Positions 32,634 through 43,371 of a stretch of 64,000 bases of DNA are shown in pieces. The stretch covers positions 514,288 to 578,287 of the forward strand of contig JAFEMH010000935.1 of NCBI GenBank assembly GCA_022495995.1, in the 5' to 3' direction. Every line of letters begins with the position of its first letter. Position 1 is the first letter of the stretch. A model generated the notes under the pieces. That model worked only from the letters and a program-made list of their open reading frames with translations. It was not told the DNA's origin and searched no databases. This DNA is from Adenophora triphylla var. japonica (lineage: Eukaryota > Streptophyta > Magnoliopsida > Asterales > Campanulaceae). Both the position numbers and the translations under genes were made by a program.

Positions 32634-34013
32634 ATGGGTTGCCCCCTTCGCTACATGACAATTCAATCCTCAGAAGACGCCCTAGCCCTATGGGCCATCC
32701 AAGGAACAACAGCGCAATCTCAGGCTCAGAAACCCGTAACTTGGGAGACAATCCGGAAGGCTGCCCAGTCAGAAGCCAGTCATACCCAATATCCCCAAGC
32801 TCAGCCCCTCACCATTGCTAAGCTCCGGGAAACTTGCAACAAAATCAGTCAGAATCGGTGGCCAGTTGCTAAGCAAGCTCCTCTGTTAACCCTAGCAGCG
32901 TTAAAAGAGTCTTGCAAAGAGGCGACAGATAAGCCAGAGGGAGAAGTAAACCTGTTGACTAGATCCGGGCAGATCCATCAGGGTAATCCCAAGACAGATA
33001 AGAGGCCAGCAGATCAAACACCCAGGGAGAACCGTAACCCCTATGCCAAGACAGCTGAAACTCCTGACCCCCAGAAAGAGGATCATGTGCTCACTCAGTT
33101 GAAACAAACTCAAGCCAACATCTCTCTATGGTCTTTACTCACTTCATCTTATCCCCACAAGCTGAAATTGGAGGAAAGTCTGGCCCGCACACTGGTCCCT
33201 ATTGATGCTACCCCTGACGACGTGGTGCAATTAATTGGAAACATCCACTACGGAAACATAGTCACCTTCACGGACCTAGATGTCCCCCTATTTGGAGCCG
33301 ATCATAATGATCCTCTCTTCATCACGGTCCAGCTAGATGAACGACGTCTCCCTCGGGTCTTAGTGGACAATGGGTCCGGAATGAACATCCTCCCAGCAAA
33401 GATCATGAGCCTGCTTGGCATCAAGCCCACAGATCTGAAGTCTTCCTCCCTCACAGTCAAGGCCTATGACTCAACGTCTCGTACAGTACATGGGGCTGCT
33501 ACTTTAAACATGTGGTTCGGCAAGAAAATGATACCCGTATAATTCCAAGTCATTGATATCCCAATCACCTTTAATGCTCTGTTGGGAAGACCTTGGCTGC
33601 ACCAAGTTAACGGGGTCGCTTCGAGCCTTCATCAATGTGTAAAGTTCGTTGCAGATGGGGATCTAACAACCATCTATGGAGACCTTGTCACTTTGGAAGG
33701 CACCGACACGGGTGGAATACCCATCCTAGAGATCAAACATGATGAGGATGGTCTCATGCTGACCGGCTTCATAGTGGAGTCTCCTAAAGTCCAAGTTTGC
33801 AACGTGGATCTGACTGTCACCCGGGACAAGATCCCTCCTGTTATGAGGATGATGAGAAAGATGAATTACCTACCTGGTCTGGGTCTCGGGAAGCGCCTAC
33901 AAGGGGCCCACAAGGCCATTAAGGTGAAGGAACAGAAAACTCGCCATGGCCTGGGATATGAGCCAACTTCAGAGGGAATTGCAAAAGAGAAAGAGATTGC
34001 TCGAAAAAGATAG
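32634..34013 (+). pseudogene. T-B gag C-terminal remnant and protease with G-patch
   Basis: The N-terminal part has three short repeats (PVTWETIRKAA, PLTIAKLRETC, LLTLAALKESC) like those of T-C. The protease has VLVDNGSGMNILP (33358-33396), then AYDSTSRTV and ALLGRPWLHQVNGVAS. A stop codon at 33540 interrupts it. The frame resumes after it and ends with a G-patch-like tail (NYLPGLGLGKRLQG, RHGLGYEP). Capsid and zinc knuckle are absent. The start at 32634 is formal only. The stop and the lack of capsid make this a dead copy. Confidence 0.82.
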
Positions 34014-34073
34014 GAAGCTGCTACAAGAAAGGTCCCTTTCAACAGCCCTAAATCTCCCCCTTTTAGTCTTGAC

Positions 34074-34959
34074 ATGACTGACTACTTCGTAAAGGGCGCT
34101 CCACAGCTGGATAATGCCACAGTCAAAGAGCCCACTCCTGCAGAAGGCTGGCTGAAACTACAGGAGAACCTCAGTAAGTTCAGGGGAACCAGAGCCAACC
34201 CCGTCCGCATAATGTTCCTCGACCTACCCAAGATACCTGGGGCTACTACCACCATGAAGAGCAAGTACACTTTCAAAGGGGTACCAGAGCTGGTAAAGCA
34301 ATTTGAGAAGCTCAACGAAGTCATTCCGACTGTTGAGAAGGCCACAACAGCTGAGTTTGAACTGGTCATGCCCAAGGCCAAGACTAGAATTCTCTCTAGA
34401 TGAATGGGATGGTCCCGTCATGCAGCAGATGTTTGGGGAGGAAGTGCACATTCCAGACCTGATCGACTGGGGCTCAGTGAAAGAAACGATCGCGATGGTG
34501 AAGCGGGGAGGACAGAAGCCGCTAGATCCCCGAGCCATGGTCATACAGTCTACCATGCCCTTGAAGAATTGGGAAACTCTCTCCCGTCCGTCCGCGAGCA
34601 AAGAAGAAATGGTCACAAAGCTTGGATTGGTCCCCCGTCTCCTTGTGACCACCTATTTCAAGTCCTCCGAGTCTCTTGTCGTCGAATTCGAGTCCCTAGA
34701 GTCGCCTGATGGCCTTACGCCAGAAGACTATGAAATTGTAGCCAATGTTGTACTTCCTTTTACTCTAAATGAAATGATCGACCTTTTCGAGTATCCCCTG
34801 ATTGCCACTTTAACTAATGATAAATTAACTAACAACTTAAAAACGGTTAATAATGATTCACTAGATAAAGATGCAGACACACTAAACGAACAATACATTA
34901 AAGAAATCTTTAAGCAGGTTGTTGAGAAAGAGAAAAACCGAGCCCAAGCTATCGAGTAG
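34074..34959 (+). pseudogene. T-B linker between protease and RT
   Basis: Two overlapping frames (34074-34403 and 34303-34959) together match the acidic linker of T-C: FSLDEWDGPVMQQM, MVTKLGLVPRL, LVVEFESLESPDGLTPEDYE, FEYPLIATLT. A frame change near 34390 and a stop at 34957-34959 separate it from protease and RT. It is a conserved Tat polyprotein segment of unknown role. Confidence 0.75.
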
Positions 34960-36338
34960 GTTTTGACTCGTGTGAATCTGGGAACTGCGGAAGAGCCTAA
35001 AGAGACGCAGATTGGCAGTTTCTTCGACGGGCCCGAACAAGCAACTCTGACGGAACTACTCAGGGAATTTGTGGACGTGTTTGCATGGTCTTACAAGGAT
35101 ATGCCCGGCCTCGATCCCTCCATAGTGGAGCACCGGATACCGTTAGATCCAGAAGTCAAGCCAGTCAAACAAAAGTTCAGAAAGATCAAACCTGAGTGGT
35201 CGTTACAAGTAAAGGAGGAAATTGAGAAGATGCTCAAGGCAGGATTCATCAGGGTCATCGAGTACCCCACCTGGCTCTCCAACATCGTAACAGTCACCAA
35301 GGCTAATGGAAAAGTCCGATGCTGCGTGGATTTCAGAGATCTCAACAAAGCCAGCCCAAAGGACGACTTCCCCCTGCCCAACATTGACATGCTGGTAGAT
35401 ACCACAGCCAATTACGAGGTCAAGTCTTTCGTTGACGGTTTCGCCGGCTACAACCAGATCAAAATGGCCGAAGAGGACCAGGCTAAGACAGCTTTCACTA
35501 CCCCCTGGGGATCATATTGCTACACAGTCATGCCTTTCGGTCTGAAGAACGCTAGGGCTACCTATCAGACGGATGCCACCGCCCTATTCCACGACATGAT
35601 TCATAAAGAAATAGAGGTATACGTGGATGACATGATAGTCCACTCCAAAGGATCCGATGGCCAGCACTTCATCGATTTGAGAAAATTTATCGACCGCCTC
35701 AGAGAATATTCCATGAGGCTGAACCCAGCTAAATGCTCCTTTGGCGTCAAGCGAGGTAAAGTGTTGGGATACATTGTAACTGAACGGGGAATCGAAGTGG
35801 ACCCGCAGAAGATCAAAGCCATAGTTGAAATGAAACCACCTCGAACACTGACAGAAGTTAAATCTTTCATGGAAAGGCTACAGTACATAAGCCGTTTCGT
35901 GAATCAACTGACCTCCATCTGCGAGCCTATCTTTAAGCTGATGAAGAAGAGCACATCCACTGAATGGAACCCATAATGCCAGTTTGCTTTTGAGAAGATC
36001 AAGGCATACCTTGTGAACCCTCCGATCCTTTGCCCCCCTCATCGGCAAAAGCCACTACTATGTACCTTACTGTCACAGACATCGCAATTGGGGCTATGCT
36101 GGCACAGGAGAAGAAGGACTCCAAAGTTGAAAGCGCCATCTATTTTGTGAGCAGGAAGCTACAGGGCAGTAAACTCAACTACTCAGTTTAGGAGAAGACC
36201 TCAGCAGGTCTGGTATGGGTAGTGGGAAAGCTGAAGCACTACATGCAGTCTCACTCAGTGCATTTGGTCTCAAAACTAGATCCCATCAAATACCTGTTCA
36301 ACAAGCCCTCCCTCTCTATGAGAGTAGCAAAGTGGTCA
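34960..36338 (+). pseudogene. T-B reverse transcriptase and start of RNase H
   Basis: RT starts at EEPKETQIGSFFDGPEQATL and is open to a stop at 35974. Motifs include VKEEIEKMLKAGFIRV, CCVDFRDLNKASPKDDFPLP, FVDGFAGYNQIKM, the catalytic VYVDDMIVHS (about 35615-35645) and VKSFMERLQYISRF. Beyond the stop, frame-shifted text encodes the first RNase H up to FNKPSLSMRVAKW (36300-36338), where homology ends abruptly. The second RNase H and the integrase are missing. By comparison with T-E about 2 kb of pol is deleted. Confidence 0.88.
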
Positions 36339-36341
36339 ACC

Positions 36342-36580
36342 ACTTCATTATAGGAGAAGCAAAAAACATGTCTCCGAGTGTCGCAGAACACGGCAAAAGC
36401 TCTCATCAAGTCATAATTCGGGATAAGCTCCTTAAGAGACCATAGAGACTTGATCTTGTACCTCTCTTCAAAGAAGTCTCTATTCCCATGCATGACCTCC
36501 CGAGACCATTCCTTGAACTTGTCAAAGAAGATCATTTGCAGCTCTTTTGGCAATTTCGGAGAATTTTTCATGTTTTCCAT
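36342..36580 (-). pseudogene. T-B second antisense gene, N-terminal part
   Basis: ATG 36580 on the minus strand starts MENMKNSPKLPKELQM. It continues through FDKFKEWSREV, ERYKIKSLWSLKELIPNYDL and HVFCFSYNEV. T-E's gene at 58972 has QERYLDNFQSWV, VWALKELMPDWDLL and NVYSFSYNEV, so the two are homologous. After FSYNEV the frame reads into the reversed RNase H sequence of pol, so the rest of the gene is lost. Fold and length in T-E suggest the plant DUF7745-type family; I am only moderately sure. Function is unknown. The promoter is at 36661-36738. Confidence 0.7.
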
Positions 36581-36660
36581 GGCTTTCTATGGTTGTGGGT
36601 CGTGATTTCAAAAAGAACATAGAAGAAGATAAAGTTGAGTGATGAAAACCCAGCCTGAGG

Positions 36661-36738
36661 TGAAATTTAAATAACCCTACCAGGTGCTGCCCTTGTCCAC
36701 GCGGATGAGATTGCAGCCTCAATCTCATCCACGCGGAT
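36661..36738 (-). promoter_or_regulatory. Promoter of the second antisense gene of T-B
   Basis: On minus, ATCCGCGTGGAT (36738-36727) and ATCCGCGTGGAC (36706-36695) flank the inverted repeat GAGATTG/CAATCTC. They are followed after 20 nt by TTATTTAAATTTCA (36674-36661). The text between palindrome and TATA (AAGGGCAGCACC) resembles that of the T-B LTR (AAGATCAGCACC). Confidence 0.65.
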
Positions 36739-36744
36739 AAGATT

Positions 36745-37064
36745 GTTCCCCAGTCCAAAAACTTTTTTGACAACAATGAAATCTGCTTGCCCAAATGAGG
36801 AAATCCTTCCCCAAACGGCCAAACATGAGAATATGCTCATTCCCCATGATTTTCATTCAAAATCCCCACAAAGATCCCTCTTTTGTCCCCAAAAAACACA
36901 AAATCGGGCTCGTGCAACTTGCATTCAGTATAATATTAACAAAACCATAAAAAGAAGTATATACAAAAAATACTTAGTAAAATAAAATATAGTCATTACA
37001 TTCCTAACATAAAAAAAAACGTAATGTGCATACATACTCTCTCTCTCTGCCCTAACAGGTACAC
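36745..37064. other. No gene seen
   Basis: This is AT-rich spacer between the two antisense genes of T-B; no conserved motif is recognised. Confidence 0.6.
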
Positions 37065-40000
37065 TCAGTCGGAATCACTATCCGAATCAGGAGCGGGATC
37101 TTCCTCCCTGGAAATATTCTTGCCGCGCCTCAACACTTTCTGTCGAGCCGTACTCGGTCCCTCAGCCGCTGCCCCCAGAAAAGCCATCTCCGGCTCTATG
37201 TCATCCTCCTCGGCGTCAGAATATCGGTCCTCAGGATCAGCCGAAACGCCCCGATACGGCACCCCAATGTCGGCAAAGAAGTCGTACCCGAAGGAGAAGG
37301 CGTCGAAACTCTGGCCGTATGTGCCTTGGGTTTGTAAGGGAGTCCCATAACCTCCCTGCAACTTAAAGGCATCGTAACCACCGCCGTGTAAAGAGGAGCC
37401 CTCGCCAGTCCTGCCCTGTACAAAGCTCGGTCTCTCCATGCCTCCGTAGATGATATGATCCCGGAAGAGCTCCACACTCCTGTCCATATAGCCAGAAGTA
37501 GAAACGTTCGTCGATCCCCTGGGCTGAGTGTGAGGAGTCTCTATAGACCTCCTGCCTGGTATTGTCTCGCTGGCAGGAATGGGGGACCTCTCCCGCATAG
37601 AGGCACTAGATCCCAGCTGCGCCACCCTCTCCGAGCCCCGAAAATTCCCTCATGTCACGAGGTTGCGAATAAACCTCTTTGCCCCTATAACCTGGCTCAG
37701 AAGTCGATCCACAACCCGGGACGAGTAATGCAATAAGAAACAGAAGCATCAAAAATAGTCAAAACAATGACGAAAGAAGAACAAAGCCAAAACAATCAGA
37801 ACACAATCGGCACATACCTGAGCATTCGATCGAGGCCGGAAAGCTCGCGGCGTCACCTCTGTGAAGGGTATCTGCATCCTAACCCCATCCTGGGTATACG
37901 AAAAATCCGCCTGAGGAATCCTCACTACCGAATCCCCCTCACTCGCCAGCACCTGAGGCGTCCTCAGCCTGCGCACTATAAACGCCTGATAGGGCTCCGG
38001 AGTAACGTAATCCATAGCAGGCCGCCCACCTCTGAACCAATGCCAGTTCTCTGACCCTTCCCGAGGAAACAACATGTTAGCCGGAGGCTCAACCGGCGCC
38101 AAATCAGCCAACCCTAGACCATGCTACCTCGTCACCCTCTCCCCCAAATAGTAAACATTGCAGGTGAGTCCCCGTAGGATCCACCTCTACGAAAAGAAAA
38201 AATAGGACAACAAAGGTCAAATTTCTCCCCAACCCGAACCATGAACTTTTGACTTCTGACTGAAAATTCTTACCCTTCTCACTCTGACTTTTCATTCAAA
38301 CAGCAATGATTCCTCATCCAATGCTCAGCGCTACCCAGCTGGTCCACCTCGAACCGGCTCGTAAAAATTAACCCTATCACTAGTCTCCGCCCTCAAAGAT
38401 GGCACCACGTCACTGTACCGCATCTTTATCCTGGTCCGGCTAGTCCTCTTCACCCGGGCATCCTTCGTCCACCAAAGCATCACCGGGTACGCAAAAGCCT
38501 CCCCCTGGACATGGTCCCATAAGGCGTAGCCAAAAATCTCCAAGGCTCAGACCTGCATCCAACAAAGGAGACCCGTCAAAAAACCAAAAGTGCATACACA
38601 ATATGTACGAAGGATAAAAGGAAAGAAAAAGAATGTACCTCCAATGGGAACCCGAAGCAAGTCAGGGAGGTGGACGCCTTCCTGCTGTATCTGTCCAAAG
38701 CGAAGTATAACTCCGCCAAGCCTGCCTCCCCCCAGGCATACTCATCTATCCTGTCTATGCTCTCGGCCACAAAAAGCATCGAGCGATCTGCTCGGCTGTG
38801 ATGGTCAGGTCCCCTCTCTCGTACCTGGCTATGCTCTCGGCCAACTTAGCCTCGATCAAGGCATTCTCCATGCCCATCCCCTTTCGCGGCACGATGCAAT
38901 CCCCAGCAGATTCATCAGCTCCGCATCCGTATACCCGTCGTGCCACTCCAAGCTGAGCCCCTTAAAGGATAGGCCAGTAATAGCGGCATAATCGGTAGGC
39001 ATCACGATAGCCTCCCCCCAGAAGAAGTGAAAAGTGTGGGTAACATCCCACCAATACTCCGCCAGCGCCAATAAGAGCCCCTTGCTCTTATGTAATCCAG
39101 CCACCCCCCTCAGGCCCTCAACAAAGCCATAAAGCTTAGAAGCTACCACAAGCTGACGAGGACTCCGATAGCCCACCCTGCCAGTCGTGGGCAAAGTATT
39201 CCAAAGCCTGACAACTGCCTCCACGGAACCCCGCGTCTTCAACTTATCCAACTTACGTTGGATGATATCACCTCTCTCCTGAAAATAGACACAACACAAA
39301 TATGTCATCAAAATTGCCAAGGTGATATGAACAACAAAAGAACAGAAAAGAAAGAAAATAAACTCCATCTCATTTTCAGATACATTTTCCTACACACATT
39401 CTTTTTTCACACACAATTTTCATTCAACAAAGAGTCCATTCTAAATTCGATAAATTTGTGTTCATTTTTAACATACAAATTTCATTCAAAATCTCTTATA
39501 CAAGAGTCCGTTCCAAATTCTGCAAATTTGTGTTCATACAATTTCATTCAAAATCTCTTATACAAGAGTCCGTTCCAAATTCGGCAAATTTGTGTTACAA
39601 TTTCATTCAAAATCTCTTATACAAAGAGTCTGTTCCAAATTCGGCAAATTTGTGTTCATTTTTTTAAAAAAAATACAATTTCATTCAAAATCTCTTATAC
39701 AAAGAATCCGTTCCAAATTCGGCAAATTTGGGTTCATTTTTACATAGCATGCATCTTTCTCACATTCGTGCATCATGTCATCAAGCATGCATTCACAAAA
39801 AAAAATCACCACAAAAAAAAAATCTCTTATGCAAGAGTCCGTCCCAAATTCGGCAAATTTGTACCCACTTTGTTTTTACATTATGCAAACTACTCATGTT
39901 TTTCATAAACAAATTGCATATTCTTTCTACCCATAACTTCAATTAAACACATGCATCACCAATTTCAATTTTTCATGACAAAATAAACAAAAGCCCCAAT

Positions 40001-40531
40001 TTTGACCATTCAAGCCCTAAGTCTACATATACTCCCTCTGTCCCGCTACAAACCGCACACTTTCTATTTTGGGCGTCCCATTACAAATCGCACACTTCCT
40101 AAAATGGCAAAGAATCTTTACTATTTTCACTACTCATTCTCTCTCCTACATTATTTTAATACTCACAACACCATTATAATTTACTATTCCCTCCACTCAT
40201 TCTCTCTCCTATTTTACTTTTACACTCACAACATTTATATCATTTTTTTTCCTTAATCCTCGCGCAAACAGTAACAGTGCGGTTACTAGCGAGACGGAGG
40301 GAGTACCAATTTTGACAAAAAAATCAACAAAATAGCCAAAATTGAGTATCATACCATACGGAGATCCTCGTCGGTGGCTCAATGTTGCCACATATCCGTA
40401 TAAAACTCCTCATTCATCGATTGCGAGAGCGTGTAATGGCGGTGCATTCTCACCAACTCAAGCCTCCTCTCCGCCGCCTCTCGACTCACCCGACCTCGAC
40501 GGACTCCACGAGCTCCTCCCCTTTGCTCCAT
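37065..40531 (-). CDS. T-B first antisense gene: plant-mobile-domain-like protein, five exons
   Basis: Proposed exons on minus are 40531-40355 (MEQRGGARGVRRGRVSRE), 39278-38639, 38552-38274, 38186-37818 and 37691-37065. Donors and acceptors follow GT...AG (for example GTATGATAC...TTTTCAG). Exon 2 holds WWDVTHTFHFFWGEAIVM and GLSFKGLSLEWHDGYTD, the plant mobile domain of MAIN-like and transposon proteins. The last exon ends in a Ser/Asp tail. T-E has a homologue with introns at matching places. A TAG where T-E has Gln (YLGERVTRQH) and frame changes in exons 2, 3 and 5 show decay. The gene runs opposite to T-B between pol and 3' LTR. Its role is unknown. Confidence 0.7.
39430..39870 (-). repeat. 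Tandem repeat in intron 1 of the T-B antisense gene
   Basis: There are about six units of 50-60 bp with TTCATTCAAAATCTCTTATA, CAAGAGTCCGTTCCAAATTC and GGCAAATTTGTGT. CTCTT-ATAC-AAGAG forms a small stem in most units. Confidence 0.85.
40032..40303. mobile_element. Stowaway-type MITE, 272 bp, in an intron of the antisense gene
   Basis: The termini CTCCCTCTGTCCCGC (40032) and the complementary GCGAGACGGAGGGAG end (40303) are flanked by TA. The interior matches the MITE at 4491-4754 in the opposite orientation. It lies inside the first intron of the T-B antisense gene. Confidence 0.92.
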
Positions 40532-40664
40532 AGCCTTGATTTTGAAGGATTTTGCGAAGAAATCGGACAACAATGGAGGTTTCTACCTCTTTTTTCTCTC
40601 GTTTTCTCTCGTCTCTCTCGTCTGGCTGCTTGGGAAACTGAAGAAGAAGACACGACTGTCTGTT

Positions 40665-40705
40665 CTTTTAAAACCAAGCGCCCTGCTGGTCCTATCCGCG
40701 CGGAT
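40665..40705 (-). promoter_or_regulatory. Promoter of the first antisense gene of T-B
   Basis: On minus the perfect palindrome ATCCGCGCGGAT (40705-40694) is followed after 20 nt by TTTTAAAA (40673-40666). The coding ATG is at 40531. It has the same module as the T-B LTR. Confidence 0.65.
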
Positions 40706-40759
40706 AAGATTGCAGGGCAAAATTCCTGTTTTGCCCCTTTAATTTCTGGTCTTCTGCAT

Positions 40760-42110
40760 TCAGACCCCCAGCTTAACGAAAACTTAACGGAAGTCCATTC
40801 CCTTCCTAGTTTTCAATCCCGGCCATCATCGTAAGCCCGTCCTTTAACGAAAACATAACGGAAGTCCATTCCCTTCCTAGTTTTCAACCCCGGCCGTCAT
40901 CGTAAGCCCGTCCTTTAACGAAAACATAACGGAAGTCCATTCCCTTCCTAGTTTTCAACCCCGGCTGTCATCATAAGACTGTTCATTTAACGAAAACCTA
41001 ACGGAAGTCCATTTCCTTCCTCGTTTTTAATCCCGACCGTCATTGTAAGCTCGTCCTTTAACAAAAACTTAACGGAAGTCCATTCCCTTCCTAGTTTTCA
41101 ACCCCGGCCGTCATCGTAAGCCCGTCCTTTAACGAAAACTTAATGGAAGTCCATTCCCTTCCTAGTTTTCAACCCCGGCCGTCATCGTAAGCCCGTCCTT
41201 TAACGAAAACTTAACGAAAGTCCATTCCCTTCCTAGTTTTCAACCCCGACCGTCATCGTAAGCCCGTCCTTTAACGAAAACTTAACAAGAGTCCATTCCC
41301 TTCCTAGTTTTCAACCCTGGCTGTCATCGTAAGCCCGTCCTTTAACTAAAACTTAATGGAAGTCCATTCCCTTCCTAGTTTTCAAACCTGGCCGTCATCG
41401 TAAGCCCGTCCTTTAACGAAAACTTAACGAAAGTCCATTCCATTCCTAGTTTTCAAACCTGGCCGTCATCGTAAGCCCGTCCTTTAACGAAAACTTAACG
41501 AAAGTCCATTTCCTTCCTAGTTTTCAACCCTGGCCGTCATCGTAAGCCCGTCCTTTAATGAAAACTTAACGGAAGTCCATTCCCTTCCTAGTTTTCAACC
41601 CCGACCGTCATCGTAAGCCCGTCCTTTAACGAAACCTTAACGAAAGTCCATTCCCTTCCTAGTTTTCCACCCCTGCCGTCATCGTAAGCCCGTCCTTTAA
41701 CGAAAACTTAACGGAAGTCCATTCCCTTCCTAGTTTTCAACCCCGGTCGTCATCGTAAGCCCGTTCATTTAACGAAAACTTAACGGAAATCTATTTCCTT
41801 CCTCGTTTTCAATCCCGGCGTCATCATAAGCCCGTCCTTTAACGAAAACTTAACAAAAGCCCATTTCCTTCCTTGTTTTCAACCCCGGTCGTCATCATAA
41901 GCCCGTTCATTTAACGAAAACCTAACGGAAGTCCATTTCCTTCCTCGTTTTCAATCCCGACTGTCATCGTAAGCCCGTCCTTTAACGAAAACTTAACGGA
42001 AGTCCATTCCCTTCCTAGTTTTTAACCCCGGCCGTCATCGTAAGCCCGTCCTTTAACGAAAACCTAACGGAAGCCCATTCCCTTCCTCGTTTTCAACCCC
42101 GACCATCATT
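40760..42110 (+). repeat. 71-bp tandem array, about 19 copies
   Basis: Unit text includes TTTAACGAAAACTTAACGG, AAGTCCATTCCCTTCCTAG and TTTTCAACCCCGGCCGTCAT. Successive copies at 40801, 40872 and 40943 give the exact period. GAAAAC...GGAAG pairs with CTTCC...GTTTTC in each unit. Confidence 0.95.
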
Positions 42111-42149
42111 GTAAGACGGCACCAAGAACACACATCCCCAGCAGTTTCC

Positions 42150-42220
42150 GAACTACGTCTAGGCTTGATTCCCATCCGGGATACGTAGGTAGCCTACCAT
42201 AGGTCCAGCCACTTGACCAA
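42150..42220 (+). ncRNA. GAACTACG stem-loop motif, copy 3 (T-B)
   Basis: GAACTACG (42150-42157), GGCTTGATTCCC and GGGATACGTAGG (to 42189) appear in order. The next hairpin, CCTA-CCA-TAGG, leads into GTCCAGCC. Confidence 0.55.
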
Positions 42221-42269
42221 TATGGTCATCCTTTTTCCCGGCAGTTATCGTAATCCCGAATCTTCCCCA

Positions 42270-42915
42270 GCAAGAACACTTTTAAATAGTCTCCCTCAGG
42301 TTCATACTCCTGAACCGATGCTCGACTCAGGTTCATACTTCTGAACTAAGTCCCCATTTAGGTTCATACTCCTGAATCGAACCTCGACTTCATACTCCTG
42401 AACTAGGTCCCAATGTAGGTTCATACTCCTGAACCAAACCTCGACTTAGGTTCATACTCCTGAACTAGGTCCCAATGTAGGTTCATACTCCTGAACGGAA
42501 CCTCGACTTAGGTTCATACTCTTGAACTAAGTCCCAATGTTGGTTCATACTCTTGAACCGAACCTCGACTTTTGTTCATACTCCTGAACTAAGTCCAAGG
42601 TAGGTTCATACTCCTGAACCGAACCTCGACTTAGGTTCATACTCCTGAACTAGGTCCCAATGTAGGTTCATACTCCTGAACCGAACCTCGACTTAGGTTC
42701 ATACTCCTGAACTAAGTCCCAATGCAGGTTCATACTCCTGAACCGAACCTCGACTTAAGTTCATACTCCTGAACTAAGTCCCATGGTAGGTTTATACTCC
42801 TGAACCGAACCTCGCATTAGGTTCATACTCCTGAACTAAGTCCCAATGAAGGTTCATACTCCTGAACCGAACCTCGACTTAAGTTCATACTCCTGAACTA
42901 AGTCTCAATTTAGGT
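42270..42915 (+). repeat. 61-bp tandem array of paired hairpins (T-B)
   Basis: Units alternate GGTTCATACTCCTGAACC (stem GGTTCA/TGAACC) with GACTTAGGTTCATACTCC followed by TGAACTAAGTC. The second has an outer stem GACTTA/TAAGTC and inner GTTCA/TGAAC. There are about ten copies. Confidence 0.93.
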
Positions 42916-43140
42916 AAAGCGCCCCTGCTAAGTCGAATCAGTCTTCGGCAACGCTTCTGCTAAGTCGAGTCTGTCTTCGGCAACGCCTATGCTAGGTCGA
43001 ATCAGTCTTCGGCAACGCTTCTGCTAAGTCGAGTCTGTCTTCGGCAATGCCTCCGCTAAGTCGAATCAGTCTTCGACAATGCCTCTGCTAAGTCAAGTCT
43101 TTCTTCGGCAAAACCCTCGTTAGTCGAGTCTAGCTTTGAT
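42916..43140 (+). repeat. TCTTCGGCAA tandem array (T-B)
   Basis: There are about eight half-units near 30 bp of the type GCTAAGTCGAATCAG and TCTTCGGCAACGCTTCT, giving a 60-bp higher-order period. Confidence 0.9.
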
Positions 43141-43196
43141 AATGAAAATGCGGTGGGAGGTCCATTCTTTGACCGCTCCTTTCCCTCGCAAGATCT

Positions 43197-43265
43197 GAAC
43201 TACGACCGGCTTGATTCCCACAAGGGATACGTAGGAATCCTTTCGTTAAGGGTCCAGCCATTCGA
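43197..43265 (+). ncRNA. GAACTACG stem-loop motif, copy 4 (T-B, near polypurine tract)
   Basis: GAACTACGACCGGCTTGATT starts at 43197 and GGGATACGTAGG ends at 43235. A second hairpin follows (CCTTT/AAGGG), then GTCCAGCC. The outer stem CTACG/CGTAG and inner TCCC/GGGA are present. Confidence 0.55.
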
Positions 43266-43329
43266 CCGCCTCGGTCACCTCCTCGCCCATCTCGGCAACA
43301 TTTGCCAGATTAGGATCCTCACTTTGTTG

Positions 43330-43371
43330 ACGACCCCACTTCCCCTGGAAGTACCATCGTCGAAGGGCTAC
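43330..43371 (+). promoter_or_regulatory. T-B pre-PPT hairpin and polypurine tract
   Basis: ACTTCC-CCT-GGAAGT (about 43339-43353) forms a 6-bp stem. GTCGAAGGGCTAC then precedes the 3' LTR start. The positions match T-C and T-E. Confidence 0.6.

Noticed and set aside
40760..42110. CRISPR-like array
   Set aside because: Units are contiguous, near-identical and lack unique spacers; the region is the 3' part of a plant retrotransposon.
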